A DNA stretch of 64,000 nt from Anaerolinea sp. (lineage in GTDB: Bacteria; Chloroflexota; Anaerolineae; Anaerolineales; Villigracilaceae), in NCBI GenBank assembly GCA_020047815.1, contig JAIFNG010000016.1:35623-99622 (forward strand). Direction: 5' to 3'. Within the stretch, counting starts at the first letter, position 1. Each line of letters opens with the position of its first letter. The translations under genes and the position numbers were made by a program. Below, in pieces: positions 52,079 through 61,055 of this stretch. The notes beneath the pieces were generated by a model. That model had not been told where the DNA came from and ran no database searches. It worked only from the letters and a program-made list of their open reading frames with translations.

Positions 52079-54223
52079 ATGGAATTTAAAACAAAACCCT
52101 CCCAAAAATTTCACCTTCCCCGCCGCATTGCACGTCTTGGTGATCTAGCCTGCAACCTGTGGTGGACATGGCAACCCGAAGCTGCACGTCTCTTTGGCAA
52201 ACTCGACTACGACCTGTGGGAACGACTCGGACACAACCCAATTCGATTCCTACAGGAAGCCAACCGCGAACGGCTGGAACAGATCGCGAAGGATGAAGAG
52301 TACCTGGCATTATTTGACGCGCTATTTGAAAAGTTTGACGCCTACTTCACAAAAAAGACCTGGACACAAAAAGAGCATCCCGAATTCGACAACAAACCCG
52401 TAGCCTATTTTTCGATGGAATTCGGCTTGCACGAAACACTGCCCATCTATTCAGGTGGTCTCGGTGTCCTGGCGGGTGACCACCTAAAAGAATCATCCGA
52501 CCTCGGATTGCCGTTAGTCGCCGTTGGTTTCATGTATGCTGAAGGGTACTTCTCCCAGCGTATCAGCGAAGATGGCTGGCAGGAAGCGCTCAACAAACCG
52601 CTGACCTTTGAGCATCTCCCCGTTTCATTGGTCACAAAAAATAAAAAACCTGTCACCATTCAAATTGAATTCCCTGACCGTAATATAACCGCCCAAATTT
52701 GGGAAGTACGCGTGGGACGAATTCCACTTTACCTGCTCGACTCAAACGTCGAAGGCAACAACGATTTTGACCGCCAACTTACAGCACGTCTGTATTGGTC
52801 TGACCTCGATCGCCGTGTCATGCAGGAAGTTTTGCTCGGAGTCGGCGGCGTGCGCGCCTTGCGTGCTTTGGGCTTCAAACCTGCTGTCTGGCATATGAAT
52901 GAAGGTCACGCCTCCTTCCTGACCCTGGAGCGTGCGCGCGAATTGGTCGCCTCTGGTTCCACTTTTGCCAATGCCGCCCAAAAGACCCTTGGTCAAAACG
53001 TCTTCACCACTCATACCCCTGTCCCGGCTGGCAACGATGAATTTCCGCTCTGGCTGATTGATAAATACCTGGCCAAGCTCTGGCCGGAATTGGGTCTCAC
53101 CCGTGAAGAATTCGTGGACATCGCCAAACATCAACAGCCGCACACTGAGACCTTCTCGATGCCCATACTTGCCCTAAAGCTGTCCAATGGCAGCAACGGT
53201 GTTTCTGAACTGCATGGACAGGTCTCCCGCGAAATGTGGAATTTTCTCTGGCCTGAAAAAGCGGAAAATGATGTACCAATTCAACATATTACCAACGGAG
53301 TTCACACAGCCAACTGGATGGCACGCCGGCTGAAGGATCTCTTCGAAAAATATCTGGGCAATGACTGGTATGACCGCCTGGATGATTCCAAGACTTGGTC
53401 GAAAATGGATAGTATTCCAGATGCCGAGTTATGGGCTGTGCGTCAGCATCTAAAACGCAAATTGACCTTTTACATGCGTGAGCGCGTCCGTGACCGTTGG
53501 GCTCATGGTGGATTTCATCCCGTGCAGGTCGTGTCTTCGGGCGTGCTAATTAATCCCTATGCCCTGACCATCGGCTTTGCGCGCCGCTTTGCCACCTACA
53601 AACGCGCCAACCTGGTTCTGTCAGATATTGACCGCCTGCTTGACCTCATTAACCGTCCCAATATGCCCGTACAGATCATCTTCGCAGGCAAGGCACATCC
53701 CGCTGATGAACCAGGCAAACAGTTGATACAAAAAGTCTATCGCACCGTCAAACGCGCTGAAACAGGCGGACGCTTGATCTTCCTCGAAGATTACGACATG
53801 AACCTGGCTCGTTATCTCGTCCAAGGCGTGGATGTGTGGATGAACACCCCGCGCCGCCCGATGGAAGCCAGCGGCACATCAGGAATGAAGGCAGCACTTA
53901 ACGGCGCACTGAACTTCTCCGTCCTCGACGGCTGGTGGCGTGAAGCCTACAACGGAAAAAACGGCTGGTCAATTGGCTTGGACAAGGAATATGAATCGAA
54001 CGAGGTACAAGACGCAGCCGATGCCGAAGACCTGTACCAGACCCTGGAACACAAGATCATTTCCACATATTACAACCGCGACTCAAAGGAAATTTCCCAT
54101 GAGTGGATCGCGATGATGAAAAACACCATGCAGACCATCATCCCGCAATTCTCCACCCGCCGCATGGTTAAAGAATACGTGGAGAAATTCTACACACCCG
54201 CTTTGAAAAACAATCGGAAGTGA
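52079..54223 (+). CDS. glgP: Alpha-glucan (glycogen) phosphorylase, DUF3417 type
   Basis: A 714-residue PLP enzyme that releases glucose-1-phosphate from alpha-1,4-glucans. Start ATG 52079 begins the family region MEFKTKPSQ, then the DUF3417 N-terminal domain (LGDLACNLWWTWQPEA). Core motifs: AYFSMEFGLHETLPIYSGGLG, GDHLKESSDLGLPL, EGHASF, HTPVPAGND, HITNGVHT, FAGKAHPAD, and the PLP-lysine region PMEASGTSGMKAALNG. This short type lacks the allosteric N-terminal insert of the mammalian enzyme. It may feed the phosphohexomutase at 27358. Confidence 0.95.
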   Translation: MEFKTKPSQKFHLPRRIARLGDLACNLWWTWQPEAARLFGKLDYDLWERLGHNPIRFLQEANRERLEQIAKDEEYLALFDALFEKFDAYFTKKTWTQKEHPEFDNKPVAYFSMEFGLHETLPIYSGGLGVLAGDHLKESSDLGLPLVAVGFMYAEGYFSQRISEDGWQEALNKPLTFEHLPVSLVTKNKKPVTIQIEFPDRNITAQIWEVRVGRIPLYLLDSNVEGNNDFDRQLTARLYWSDLDRRVMQEVLLGVGGVRALRALGFKPAVWHMNEGHASFLTLERARELVASGSTFANAAQKTLGQNVFTTHTPVPAGNDEFPLWLIDKYLAKLWPELGLTREEFVDIAKHQQPHTETFSMPILALKLSNGSNGVSELHGQVSREMWNFLWPEKAENDVPIQHITNGVHTANWMARRLKDLFEKYLGNDWYDRLDDSKTWSKMDSIPDAELWAVRQHLKRKLTFYMRERVRDRWAHGGFHPVQVVSSGVLINPYALTIGFARRFATYKRANLVLSDIDRLLDLINRPNMPVQIIFAGKAHPADEPGKQLIQKVYRTVKRAETGGRLIFLEDYDMNLARYLVQGVDVWMNTPRRPMEASGTSGMKAALNGALNFSVLDGWWREAYNGKNGWSIGLDKEYESNEVQDAADAEDLYQTLEHKIISTYYNRDSKEISHEWIAMMKNTMQTIIPQFSTRRMVKEYVEKFYTPALKNNRK

Positions 54224-54285
54224 TATTGAATAAGTGATGTGATCTTGTAATAAGGTCAATATAATGATCAAGCCAGGCACAAAAA

Positions 54286-55971
54286 TTATTCAATCTCTGG
54301 CAGGTGGATGGCAATACGGCAGCGTAAATCACCCTGAAGCACCGATTCAAGCACTTCAGCCTGAATAGGTTGACCGTAAATCACCTCCCAGGGTTTCTTG
54401 TGAAAGGCGGCACTGCAATTACAAAAGGTCGGCGAAAGGTTGGAGCGCCCCCTCTTAAGAGATTCCTTGACCCATGGACAATGGCAAAAATAATAACGCC
54501 TCTTGTCTTCGTCTGTCTCTGCCAAATACTCCTTGGTCATGTGTGGAATCTTGCTTTCATAGACGATGTTCCCCACCCGGACACCCTGACCGATCTCAAG
54601 GTTGTTTCGCACATACTCCAGTACTTCAGGTGTGATTTCCTGATTAAAATACAGCCGTCCTTCACTCATAATATTTTCCAACTCGGTTAGCAGGAAATGC
54701 TTTTTACGCAGGAGATATTCGTCGACATCCTTGCACTCTGCAAACATTTTCCTTACAGACTGGTAATACTCGTCGGGCAGATCGCGCAATCCGCTGGAAA
54801 GGATTCGCTTGCAGGCATCAGGCTCGGCGGTTTCTAGACGGTTGATCATGGCGTGCATGGCAGTTGGTTTTTCAGAATTGGGCGTTCCCAACGGGATCAG
54901 TTCCAGCCCGTCAAAAAGTTCATTCCGCCTTTGTTCGCCAAGCAATTCCCCCGTTTTTCTGAATAAATTGTCGAGTGCCTCCCCTCCGTCAATCAACTCC
55001 AATGATGCCTGCACCAGGGCATTTTTCTTGAGATAGCGTCCATACAAGACCAGAGCGTAATAATTGTCATAGGTATTTTTCTGATCAGCAATCATCTGTG
55101 CTGAGAAAGTCTTGAAAAACTCGGAAAAAGTGACATCCCCTGCAAATTCCAACGCATCTGAAAATTGAGTTGTGATCGCAATGAATTCATCAATCTGATA
55201 GGGTGGATATTTTCGTTCCAACAAAAAATTGAGAAAACCATTTTGATCCATTCGCTCCTCCTGGTTAAGTTTCCTTCCAAAAAACACCAGCGTGGATGCG
55301 CTGTGGAATCCAATATCAGCCACCCGCTGACGCAATTCCTCGCCGCGCGCCTGTAAACTGGAGTACCCCTTTGCACGTTGAATATAACGGTCGAAGACAG
55401 GATTCAATTCGTCCAAGATTTCTGTTTTTTTGGGGGTTTCACTGGTGTCTGACAGGTCGTACAGCATCGTATCTTGCATCCTGAAGCGGGACACAAGTTC
55501 GACGAGTTCCCCGCGCCGATAGGTTTGATGGTGTGTTATTCCGTTGAAGGTATCTACTGCCGCCCACCAATGATGCAGGTGGACGTGAGTCATCTGGGTT
55601 TCGGTCTGCCCATCACAATACATCTCTGAAACCAGCAGATGACCGCCTGGGCGGAGCACCCGTTCCATTTCCTGAAGAACTTCCGCGGGATTGTCAAAAT
55701 GATGGAGTGAGTTGGATATACAGACCAGATCAAAGGAACTGGGATCAAAATCAAGGTGCGCAGCATCCATCATTCGAAAATGGATATTTTCCCTGCCTTT
55801 AAAGGAATCCTCAAAAGCTGCTGCAGCACGCTCATTATTGTCCACTCCAATGATTTCAGTGTAGTCCATCAACCATTCAAGTAAAAAGTGAATAAAACCG
55901 CCGCTGCCCGTGGCAACATCCAACACACGCCCTGCGGAAAGAGGTCCGAGAAAATCCTGCGGCTTTAGCAT
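54286..55971 (-). CDS. SAM-dependent methyltransferase fused to a Cys-rich C-terminal domain
   Basis: A 561-residue fusion. Residues 1-235 form a class I methyltransferase: motif I VLDVATGSGGF, acidic motif II GVDNNERA, motif SFDLVCISNSLHHF and RPGGHLL. Residues about 240-561 form a second, mostly helical part ending in a clustered Cys/His region: YYFCHCPWVKES, 14 residues later FCNCSAAFHKKPWEVI, then GDLRCRI. The four Cys plus His resemble a metal or Fe-S site. I do not recognise the C-terminal family with certainty. SD AGGCAGG precedes ATG 55971. It is the last gene of the rsmI-S10-PGI/PMI operon, 45 bases after the isomerase. Converges on glgP. Confidence 0.85.
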   Translation of the reverse strand: MLKPQDFLGPLSAGRVLDVATGSGGFIHFLLEWLMDYTEIIGVDNNERAAAAFEDSFKGRENIHFRMMDAAHLDFDPSSFDLVCISNSLHHFDNPAEVLQEMERVLRPGGHLLVSEMYCDGQTETQMTHVHLHHWWAAVDTFNGITHHQTYRRGELVELVSRFRMQDTMLYDLSDTSETPKKTEILDELNPVFDRYIQRAKGYSSLQARGEELRQRVADIGFHSASTLVFFGRKLNQEERMDQNGFLNFLLERKYPPYQIDEFIAITTQFSDALEFAGDVTFSEFFKTFSAQMIADQKNTYDNYYALVLYGRYLKKNALVQASLELIDGGEALDNLFRKTGELLGEQRRNELFDGLELIPLGTPNSEKPTAMHAMINRLETAEPDACKRILSSGLRDLPDEYYQSVRKMFAECKDVDEYLLRKKHFLLTELENIMSEGRLYFNQEITPEVLEYVRNNLEIGQGVRVGNIVYESKIPHMTKEYLAETDEDKRRYYFCHCPWVKESLKRGRSNLSPTFCNCSAAFHKKPWEVIYGQPIQAEVLESVLQGDLRCRIAIHLPEIE

Positions 55972-56016
55972 AGGGGCCTGCCTTTTGTCAATTTATTGAG
56001 CGGGACAGAACGGGAA

Positions 56017-57081
56017 TTACTTAACACCTGCCATCGAGTTCTTGAAATTATTCAATGCTTCGACAGGCGTGGGGTCAACACCGTATGCCATCGCCAGATA
56101 ATATGCCATGTAATCGCCGAACAAAATTAGTGTCCAGACATGGGCAAGCGGGGATTCGCCGCGCGCATCCACAGCATCTGTGTTCAAACCTTCAACCATA
56201 AAAGCCTGGCGCGTAAAGAAGGAGCGCAGCTTGTTGCGTGGATGGTCAGACGGAGAATTCAGAAACAGGGTCATGGTGGATTCATTGAGTATTTTACTGG
56301 GGTTGATCGTCCCAGCCAGGGTATTGTGATTCGCTTCCGGCAGAAATTCAAAATTCGCGCCTGCCTTTGCCACTTCATTCAGTTGCCCCTTCCAGCGACG
56401 CGCCACGGGTGCAAGAATCCCCGCGCCCATTACCGTCACCCAGCGCCCTACCAGTTGACCCGCATACCGCTTGGCAGGATTTTTAGCTGCAAGTACGTCC
56501 GCACGCAAATATTCCTGGGATGTTTTCATTGCAGATATGGCTTCAGCAAGGTCCTTCGACGGGTCGGGGATGAATTTTAGGCGAACAAGCAGGGATAGCA
56601 GCAAGCCAAACGAGAATCCAATTGCGGCGCGCGGCTGACCGTTGTGGGCAAACCTCCAAACCGGAATATCATTCTCCTCTGCACGTTTTGCAAGCTCACC
56701 GCCCGTGCAGATCGTCACCACACTGCACTTTTTTTCCAACGCGGATTCAAACACATCCAGCGTTTCTTCGGTATTACCAGAATGTGAAGAGCAGATCACC
56801 AGGGTCTGCTTACCGTATGCAAATGCGGGCAAGCCATAATCACGGTGAACAATGACAGGGACGCGAATGCTTGAAGCAACAAAAGCAGCCACGAGGTCAG
56901 CACCAATGGCAGATCCCCCCAAGCCTGAGATAACGATAACACTGACTTCATCCAACTTAGGAAGTGGCAGGGTTTGTCCCAAATTCCACGCCTGCTGAAG
57001 TTGATCGGGCAAGCCGTCGATCTCCGCAAGCATGTTCAGGGTATCATTTTTTTTGAAGTAGGAAAGGTCGTCGAGATTCAT
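56017..57081 (-). CDS. Bifunctional phosphoglucose/phosphomannose isomerase
   Basis: A 354-residue SIS-fold isomerase interconverting fructose-6-phosphate with glucose- or mannose-6-phosphate. First SIS domain: SGLGGSAIGADLV and CSSHSGNTEETLD (phosphate-binding Ser/Thr loop). The C-terminal half has the bact_PGI_C features EANHNTLAG and SPLAHVWTLILFGDYMAYYLA. This short enzyme type is common in archaea, Chloroflexota and others lacking classical pgi. ATG 57081 overlaps the S10 stop (TGATG). The product would connect with the phosphohexomutase at 27358. Confidence 0.93.
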   Translation of the reverse strand: MNLDDLSYFKKNDTLNMLAEIDGLPDQLQQAWNLGQTLPLPKLDEVSVIVISGLGGSAIGADLVAAFVASSIRVPVIVHRDYGLPAFAYGKQTLVICSSHSGNTEETLDVFESALEKKCSVVTICTGGELAKRAEENDIPVWRFAHNGQPRAAIGFSFGLLLSLLVRLKFIPDPSKDLAEAISAMKTSQEYLRADVLAAKNPAKRYAGQLVGRWVTVMGAGILAPVARRWKGQLNEVAKAGANFEFLPEANHNTLAGTINPSKILNESTMTLFLNSPSDHPRNKLRSFFTRQAFMVEGLNTDAVDARGESPLAHVWTLILFGDYMAYYLAMAYGVDPTPVEALNNFKNSMAGVK

Positions 57082-58550
57082 CAAATTGCATCCTTAATAA
57101 ATTGGGTTAGGTCGGTCTTCATTGCCTTTAACGAAGGCATGTGAATATACATCATGTGCCCCGCATCATAATAACTCATGCGAATATTGCCGCGAAGGCT
57201 CCGGTCAAGGTTGAGATGGTTGAAGGTATATTCAGTGGCAAAGTAGGGCGTACCGAGGTCGTAGTAACCGTTGGCGACAAAGACCTTGAGATATTTGTTG
57301 TAAGTCATAGCCTGACGCAGTGTTTCAGCGACATTGAGGTATTGATTCTCGAACTGTGAATACGTCCAATTGACTGCGACCTTTTCACTGAGAATTTCAT
57401 ATGGAAGGTCAGACTCAAAGTTAAGTTCCGCGCGGATATAATTATGGAAGGCTGCTGTGTAGGGTCCCAGCACCGTGGTAAGCAGCGGGTCATATTCGGC
57501 AGTGGCTGTCACGCCGCTGCGATCCATGCCTAATAATCGACTATCAAGCCGGCCGACCGTCAGCCCCCGTTCACGCAGCAACTCCTTGAAGAAGTGCTGG
57601 TCGGTGATACGCAGGTTGGTGCGTTCGATAAAATCCTGAGAGAGTCCTGTGTAGCGCGAAAGTTTTTCGACAATACTGGCACGGTCTTCGGGCAGGAGTG
57701 CATCTCCTTTGAACAGGGCTGTGGCATATTCGCCCCCTGCAAACTCTTCAACTTCCTTCAAAAAGGCGTTTAGCGAAGTCTTTAAATTCAATTTGCCATG
57801 ATACCAGGCAGTCGCCGCGTAGCCAGGCAGAAAAAGAACATATGGCAGTTCATTGTTGAGGTGGAAATCAATCGTGGTGAAATCCAGCACGGCAGAAATA
57901 AGCATCAAACCATTGAGGTACATTCCATGCCTCTCTTGCAAATATCCCGAAAGACCTGCAGCGCGCGTTGTGCCATAGGATTCTCCCGCCAGGAATTTCG
58001 GTGAGAGCCAGCGGTGATAACGTGTGACGTACAAGCGGATAAAATCGCCAACGGATTCAATATCCTTCTTGAATCCATGCCATTCCTTTGCCTTCTCACC
58101 TTCCACAGGGCGGCTGTACCCCGTGCCCATGGGGTCAATGAAAACCAGATCAGTATCGTCAAGAATGGAATATTGATTATCAGTTAACTTGAAGGGCGGG
58201 GGAGGAAGCTCGCCTTCATCTGTGAGTACCACACGGCGCGGACCCAGCACACCCATATGCAGCCACACTGAGGAAGAACCTGGTCCACCATTAAACGAGA
58301 ATGTAACAGGTCGTTTGGTTTTATCTTTCACGCCATCTTTGGTATAAGCAATAAAGAAAATTTGGGCGCGGGGCTTTTCCACTTCCACATCTTTGTCGGT
58401 AATTTCTTCTTTCAAGATCATTGTCCCCGTCGTGACGGTGTACTTGATCTCCTTTCCACCAATTTTGACCGAATGTTTACTTTCGACAAGATTGTCTTTG
58501 GGAGAGTTTTTTTCGTCTTTTTTCTCTTCGGTGATAGGTTCGGTTGCCAT
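57081..58550 (-). CDS. S10-family serine carboxypeptidase
   Basis: An approximately 489-residue alpha/beta hydrolase. Oxyanion-region motif FSFNGGPGSSSVWLH, nucleophile Ser191 in AGESYGTTRAAG, Asp in NGYYDLGTPY and His in YDAGHMMYIH form the S10 catalytic set. Start options: ATG 58550 (MATEPITEE; GAGG 11 bases upstream) is used; ATG 58565 overlaps the rsmI stop in ATGA. The N-terminus is charged and shows no signal peptide, unlike most S10 enzymes, so a cytosolic location is inferred. Partner genes are rsmI upstream and the isomerase downstream. Confidence 0.93.
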   Translation of the reverse strand: MATEPITEEKKDEKNSPKDNLVESKHSVKIGGKEIKYTVTTGTMILKEEITDKDVEVEKPRAQIFFIAYTKDGVKDKTKRPVTFSFNGGPGSSSVWLHMGVLGPRRVVLTDEGELPPPPFKLTDNQYSILDDTDLVFIDPMGTGYSRPVEGEKAKEWHGFKKDIESVGDFIRLYVTRYHRWLSPKFLAGESYGTTRAAGLSGYLQERHGMYLNGLMLISAVLDFTTIDFHLNNELPYVLFLPGYAATAWYHGKLNLKTSLNAFLKEVEEFAGGEYATALFKGDALLPEDRASIVEKLSRYTGLSQDFIERTNLRITDQHFFKELLRERGLTVGRLDSRLLGMDRSGVTATAEYDPLLTTVLGPYTAAFHNYIRAELNFESDLPYEILSEKVAVNWTYSQFENQYLNVAETLRQAMTYNKYLKVFVANGYYDLGTPYFATEYTFNHLNLDRSLRGNIRMSYYDAGHMMYIHMPSLKAMKTDLTQFIKDAI

Positions 58551-58561
58551 AATCATATTCC

Positions 58562-59386
58562 TCATTTATTTTGATTGATCAGTGAGTAAACTTCCTTTTT
58601 ATTCCATCCGCTCAACTCTGCCAACTCGGAGGAAATTTCCTTTACAGATTTTTCTGCATTCAATTCCTTCTTAATTGCTTCCAACAATTCTTCCTCTGTC
58701 CACCGTCCCTGGTCATCGGCATTTTTTCCCTCGATCACCAGGGTAAACTCGCCGCGCGGCTCTTTGGAGTTGAAATACCTTATTGCATCACTGACAGGTC
58801 CGCGCCAAAATTCCTCGTAGAGTTTGGTCATTTCGCGGGCAACGCAAATTCGGCGGTCGCCCAAAACGAAGAGGATGTCTTGAAGTGAATCAACGATCCG
58901 ATGAGGGGATTCCAAAAAGATCAACGTATAGGTCAAACTTGCAATCTGACCCATTGTTTTGCGCCGCTCGCTGGATTTGTGAGGAAGATAGCCAAGATAC
59001 AGAAAAGAATCCGTTGGCAAGCCCGAAACCGCGAGAGCGGAGATGGGAGCAGAGGGACCGGGAACAGGTCGAACATCGTATCCCGCCATAAGAGCTGCCT
59101 GCACCAGCTCGTATCCAGGATCATTGATTGCCGGCGTCCCTGCGTCCGAAACCAGCGCCACATCCCCATTTGCCAGGGCATCGAGGATACGGTCAAGTTT
59201 ATGGATTTTATTATGTTCAAAATAACTGGTAAGGGGAGCTTTGATCTCAAAATGCTTGAGCAGTGTACCTGTGTGACGTGTATCCTCGGCGGCGATCAGT
59301 GTTGCTTCACACAAGATCCGTACAGCACGCGGAGACATGTCTTCAAGGTTTCCGATCGGGGTGGCTACAAGATACAGGATTCCCAT
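58562..59386 (-). CDS. rsmI: 16S rRNA (cytidine1402-2'-O)-methyltransferase
   Basis: A 274-residue tetrapyrrole-methylase-fold enzyme that 2'-O-methylates C1402 in the 30S decoding centre. Diagnostic segments: LYLVATPIGNLEDMSPRAV, AAEDTRHTG, SDAGTPAINDPGYELV, GPSAPISALAVSGLP and FLYLGYLPHKSSERRK. Length is normal; the C-terminal helical extension (EELLEAIKKEL) is present. No SD; TAAAAT lies 6 bases before ATG 59386, so leaderless. It leads the rsmI-S10-isomerase-methyltransferase operon. Confidence 0.96.
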   Translation of the reverse strand: MGILYLVATPIGNLEDMSPRAVRILCEATLIAAEDTRHTGTLLKHFEIKAPLTSYFEHNKIHKLDRILDALANGDVALVSDAGTPAINDPGYELVQAALMAGYDVRPVPGPSAPISALAVSGLPTDSFLYLGYLPHKSSERRKTMGQIASLTYTLIFLESPHRIVDSLQDILFVLGDRRICVAREMTKLYEEFWRGPVSDAIRYFNSKEPRGEFTLVIEGKNADDQGRWTEEELLEAIKKELNAEKSVKEISSELAELSGWNKKEVYSLINQNK

Positions 59387-59392
59387 GGGGTT

Positions 59393-59398
59393 ATTTTA
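59393..59398 (-). promoter_or_regulatory. rsmI: Leaderless-type -10 box of rsmI
   Basis: TAAAAT on the minus strand, 6 bases before ATG 59386 (gap AACCCC), placed between the kinase terminator and rsmI. Confidence 0.6.
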
Positions 59399-59420
59399 TC
59401 ACCCCGCCCTTTAAAAATAA

Positions 59421-59444
59421 AATCGGGCGCTCTCACGCCCGATT
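59421..59444 (-). terminator. Intrinsic terminator of the Ser/Thr kinase gene
   Basis: 9-bp stem AATCGGGCG / CGCCCGATT with a 6-base loop, 2 bases after the kinase stop on the minus strand, followed by TTATTTTTAAA. Confidence 0.85.
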
Positions 59445-59446
59445 GA

Positions 59447-60904
59447 TTACTGACAAGCCCGCAAGTCCACTTTGAAGACGGTACAACCTGCCCCCTCCAC
59501 TGGCGGAACCAGACAACACTGATTGGCTGTGACATAGATCGAACCCTGGTCACATTTGCCAGAGTCTACGCTGGAAACAACCGGCGGCATGCAAACTTTC
59601 AAGTTATACGAAAAGAGTTCCTGACCGGCACAGGAAATAATACTTTTTCCATCGCTTGTTCTTTCAAGCAGACATGACATCTTGGGGTCGAGGGACTGAA
59701 AGGTGGATCCTTCGGGAATGGAAAGTGCGGTGTATGGTTTTTTCTCTACACAAATTTTACTTGTCTCTTTGACTATTGGCGCGGGAAGCGCAAACCCGGC
59801 AGTACAGGCTGGGGCAAAAGGCACACCAGTTGCCGCCTCGGTCACAGGCGCAAGCGTGGGAGAAAGTGACATCGTTGGAGTATGAGTCTGAACTGCAGCT
59901 TGCACAGGTACAAGTGTGGGCTCAGCTTGTTGCTGCGGGGTAAATAATTGATTGCTTAACAAAAATAAGCCAACGATCACAACCAGAGCAACACCCCCCG
60001 CCACTATAACTCCTGTCTGTTTACGGGAAGGCGGGGTGGGTAAGCCGGAACGCAAGCCTGGATTAGTGATCGAGGTAAAGTTTCCCTCACTGCCAAATGC
60101 AATCAGATTCAAAGCCTTCGCCAGTTCCACAGCTGAGGCATAACGTTTGGCTTTATCCTTTGCCATGGCCGATTTGATGATTCTATCCACATCAAAAGGC
60201 AGGCTGGGGATCATGCTTCGAATTTCAGGCACAGGCTCGGTAATGTGTTTGAGCACCATCCCCATGGGCGTGTCAGCGCTATATGGCTGCTGCCCGCTTA
60301 ACATTTGGTAGACAATGACACCCAAGCCATAAACGTCGCTACGGCTGTCGATCTCAGTTCCCTGTGCCTGTTCAGGGCTCATGTAAGCAGGGGTGCCGAT
60401 CACTCCGCTGCCTGTCAGGTTGCTGGTGGATTCGGTTAATCTGGCAACGCCAAAATCCGAAATAAACGGATCTCCATTGTCATCAAAAAGGATGTTATCA
60501 GGCTTAAGGTCGCGGTGAATGATACCTTTTTTATGGGCATACGCGAGGCCTTGCGCGATCTTTGAGACAATAATTGCCGTTTCTTCAAGCGGGATCTTTC
60601 CTTTCGAGATCATCCCGGCAAGAGAACCACCTGTCATAAGGCGCATTACAAAATAGGGTTGTCCATCTTCATCACCCACATCATAAACAGGCACAATGGC
60701 GGGATGTTCCAACCCTGCGACCATTTTAATCTCACGCTCAAAGCGCGCACGAAATTGCGAGTCATGCAACATCTCGCGCGGCAGGACCTTTATGGCAACT
60801 TCGCGGTCAAAGCTGGGGTCATACGCGCGGTAGACGGTAGCCATGCCGCCACGACCCAGTTCGGATTTGATTTGATAACGACCTATTTGAGTTGGGATGG
60901 ACAT
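59447..60904 (-). CDS. Transmembrane Ser/Thr protein kinase (PknB-like)
   Basis: A 485-residue Hanks-type kinase. Start ATG 60904 begins MSIPTQIGRYQIKSELGRGG; the kinase domain spans about 8-275 with Gly-rich loop GRGGMATVYRA, Lys in VAIKVLP, catalytic D132 in HRDLKPDN, DFGVARL and APE-like SPEQAQG. A juxtamembrane region, one membrane helix (GGVALVVIVGLFLLS, about 310-330) and a Pro/Thr-rich extracellular tail with about eight Cys follow. No PASTA domains. The Cys-rich tail is probably disulfide-bonded outside and may be a sensor. TATACT lies 7 bases before the ATG and there is no SD. Substrates unknown. Confidence 0.94.
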   Translation of the reverse strand: MSIPTQIGRYQIKSELGRGGMATVYRAYDPSFDREVAIKVLPREMLHDSQFRARFEREIKMVAGLEHPAIVPVYDVGDEDGQPYFVMRLMTGGSLAGMISKGKIPLEETAIIVSKIAQGLAYAHKKGIIHRDLKPDNILFDDNGDPFISDFGVARLTESTSNLTGSGVIGTPAYMSPEQAQGTEIDSRSDVYGLGVIVYQMLSGQQPYSADTPMGMVLKHITEPVPEIRSMIPSLPFDVDRIIKSAMAKDKAKRYASAVELAKALNLIAFGSEGNFTSITNPGLRSGLPTPPSRKQTGVIVAGGVALVVIVGLFLLSNQLFTPQQQAEPTLVPVQAAVQTHTPTMSLSPTLAPVTEAATGVPFAPACTAGFALPAPIVKETSKICVEKKPYTALSIPEGSTFQSLDPKMSCLLERTSDGKSIISCAGQELFSYNLKVCMPPVVSSVDSGKCDQGSIYVTANQCCLVPPVEGAGCTVFKVDLRACQ

Positions 60905-60911
60905 GCGCGCA

Positions 60912-60917
60912 AGTATA
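60912..60917 (-). promoter_or_regulatory. Leaderless-type -10 box of the Ser/Thr kinase gene
   Basis: TATACT on the minus strand, 7 bases before ATG 60904 (gap TGCGCGC). Confidence 0.5.
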
Positions 60918-61055
60918 ACCACATCAATATAATGATGCAAGTTGACATGCAAATTTCATGAAAATATAAAACTGGATAAATACCCTCTAACTTATCTATT
61001 GCCCCCCAAAAAAGGGAAATGGGATATCAGACCATCAAATTTTTACATCTGCCGC

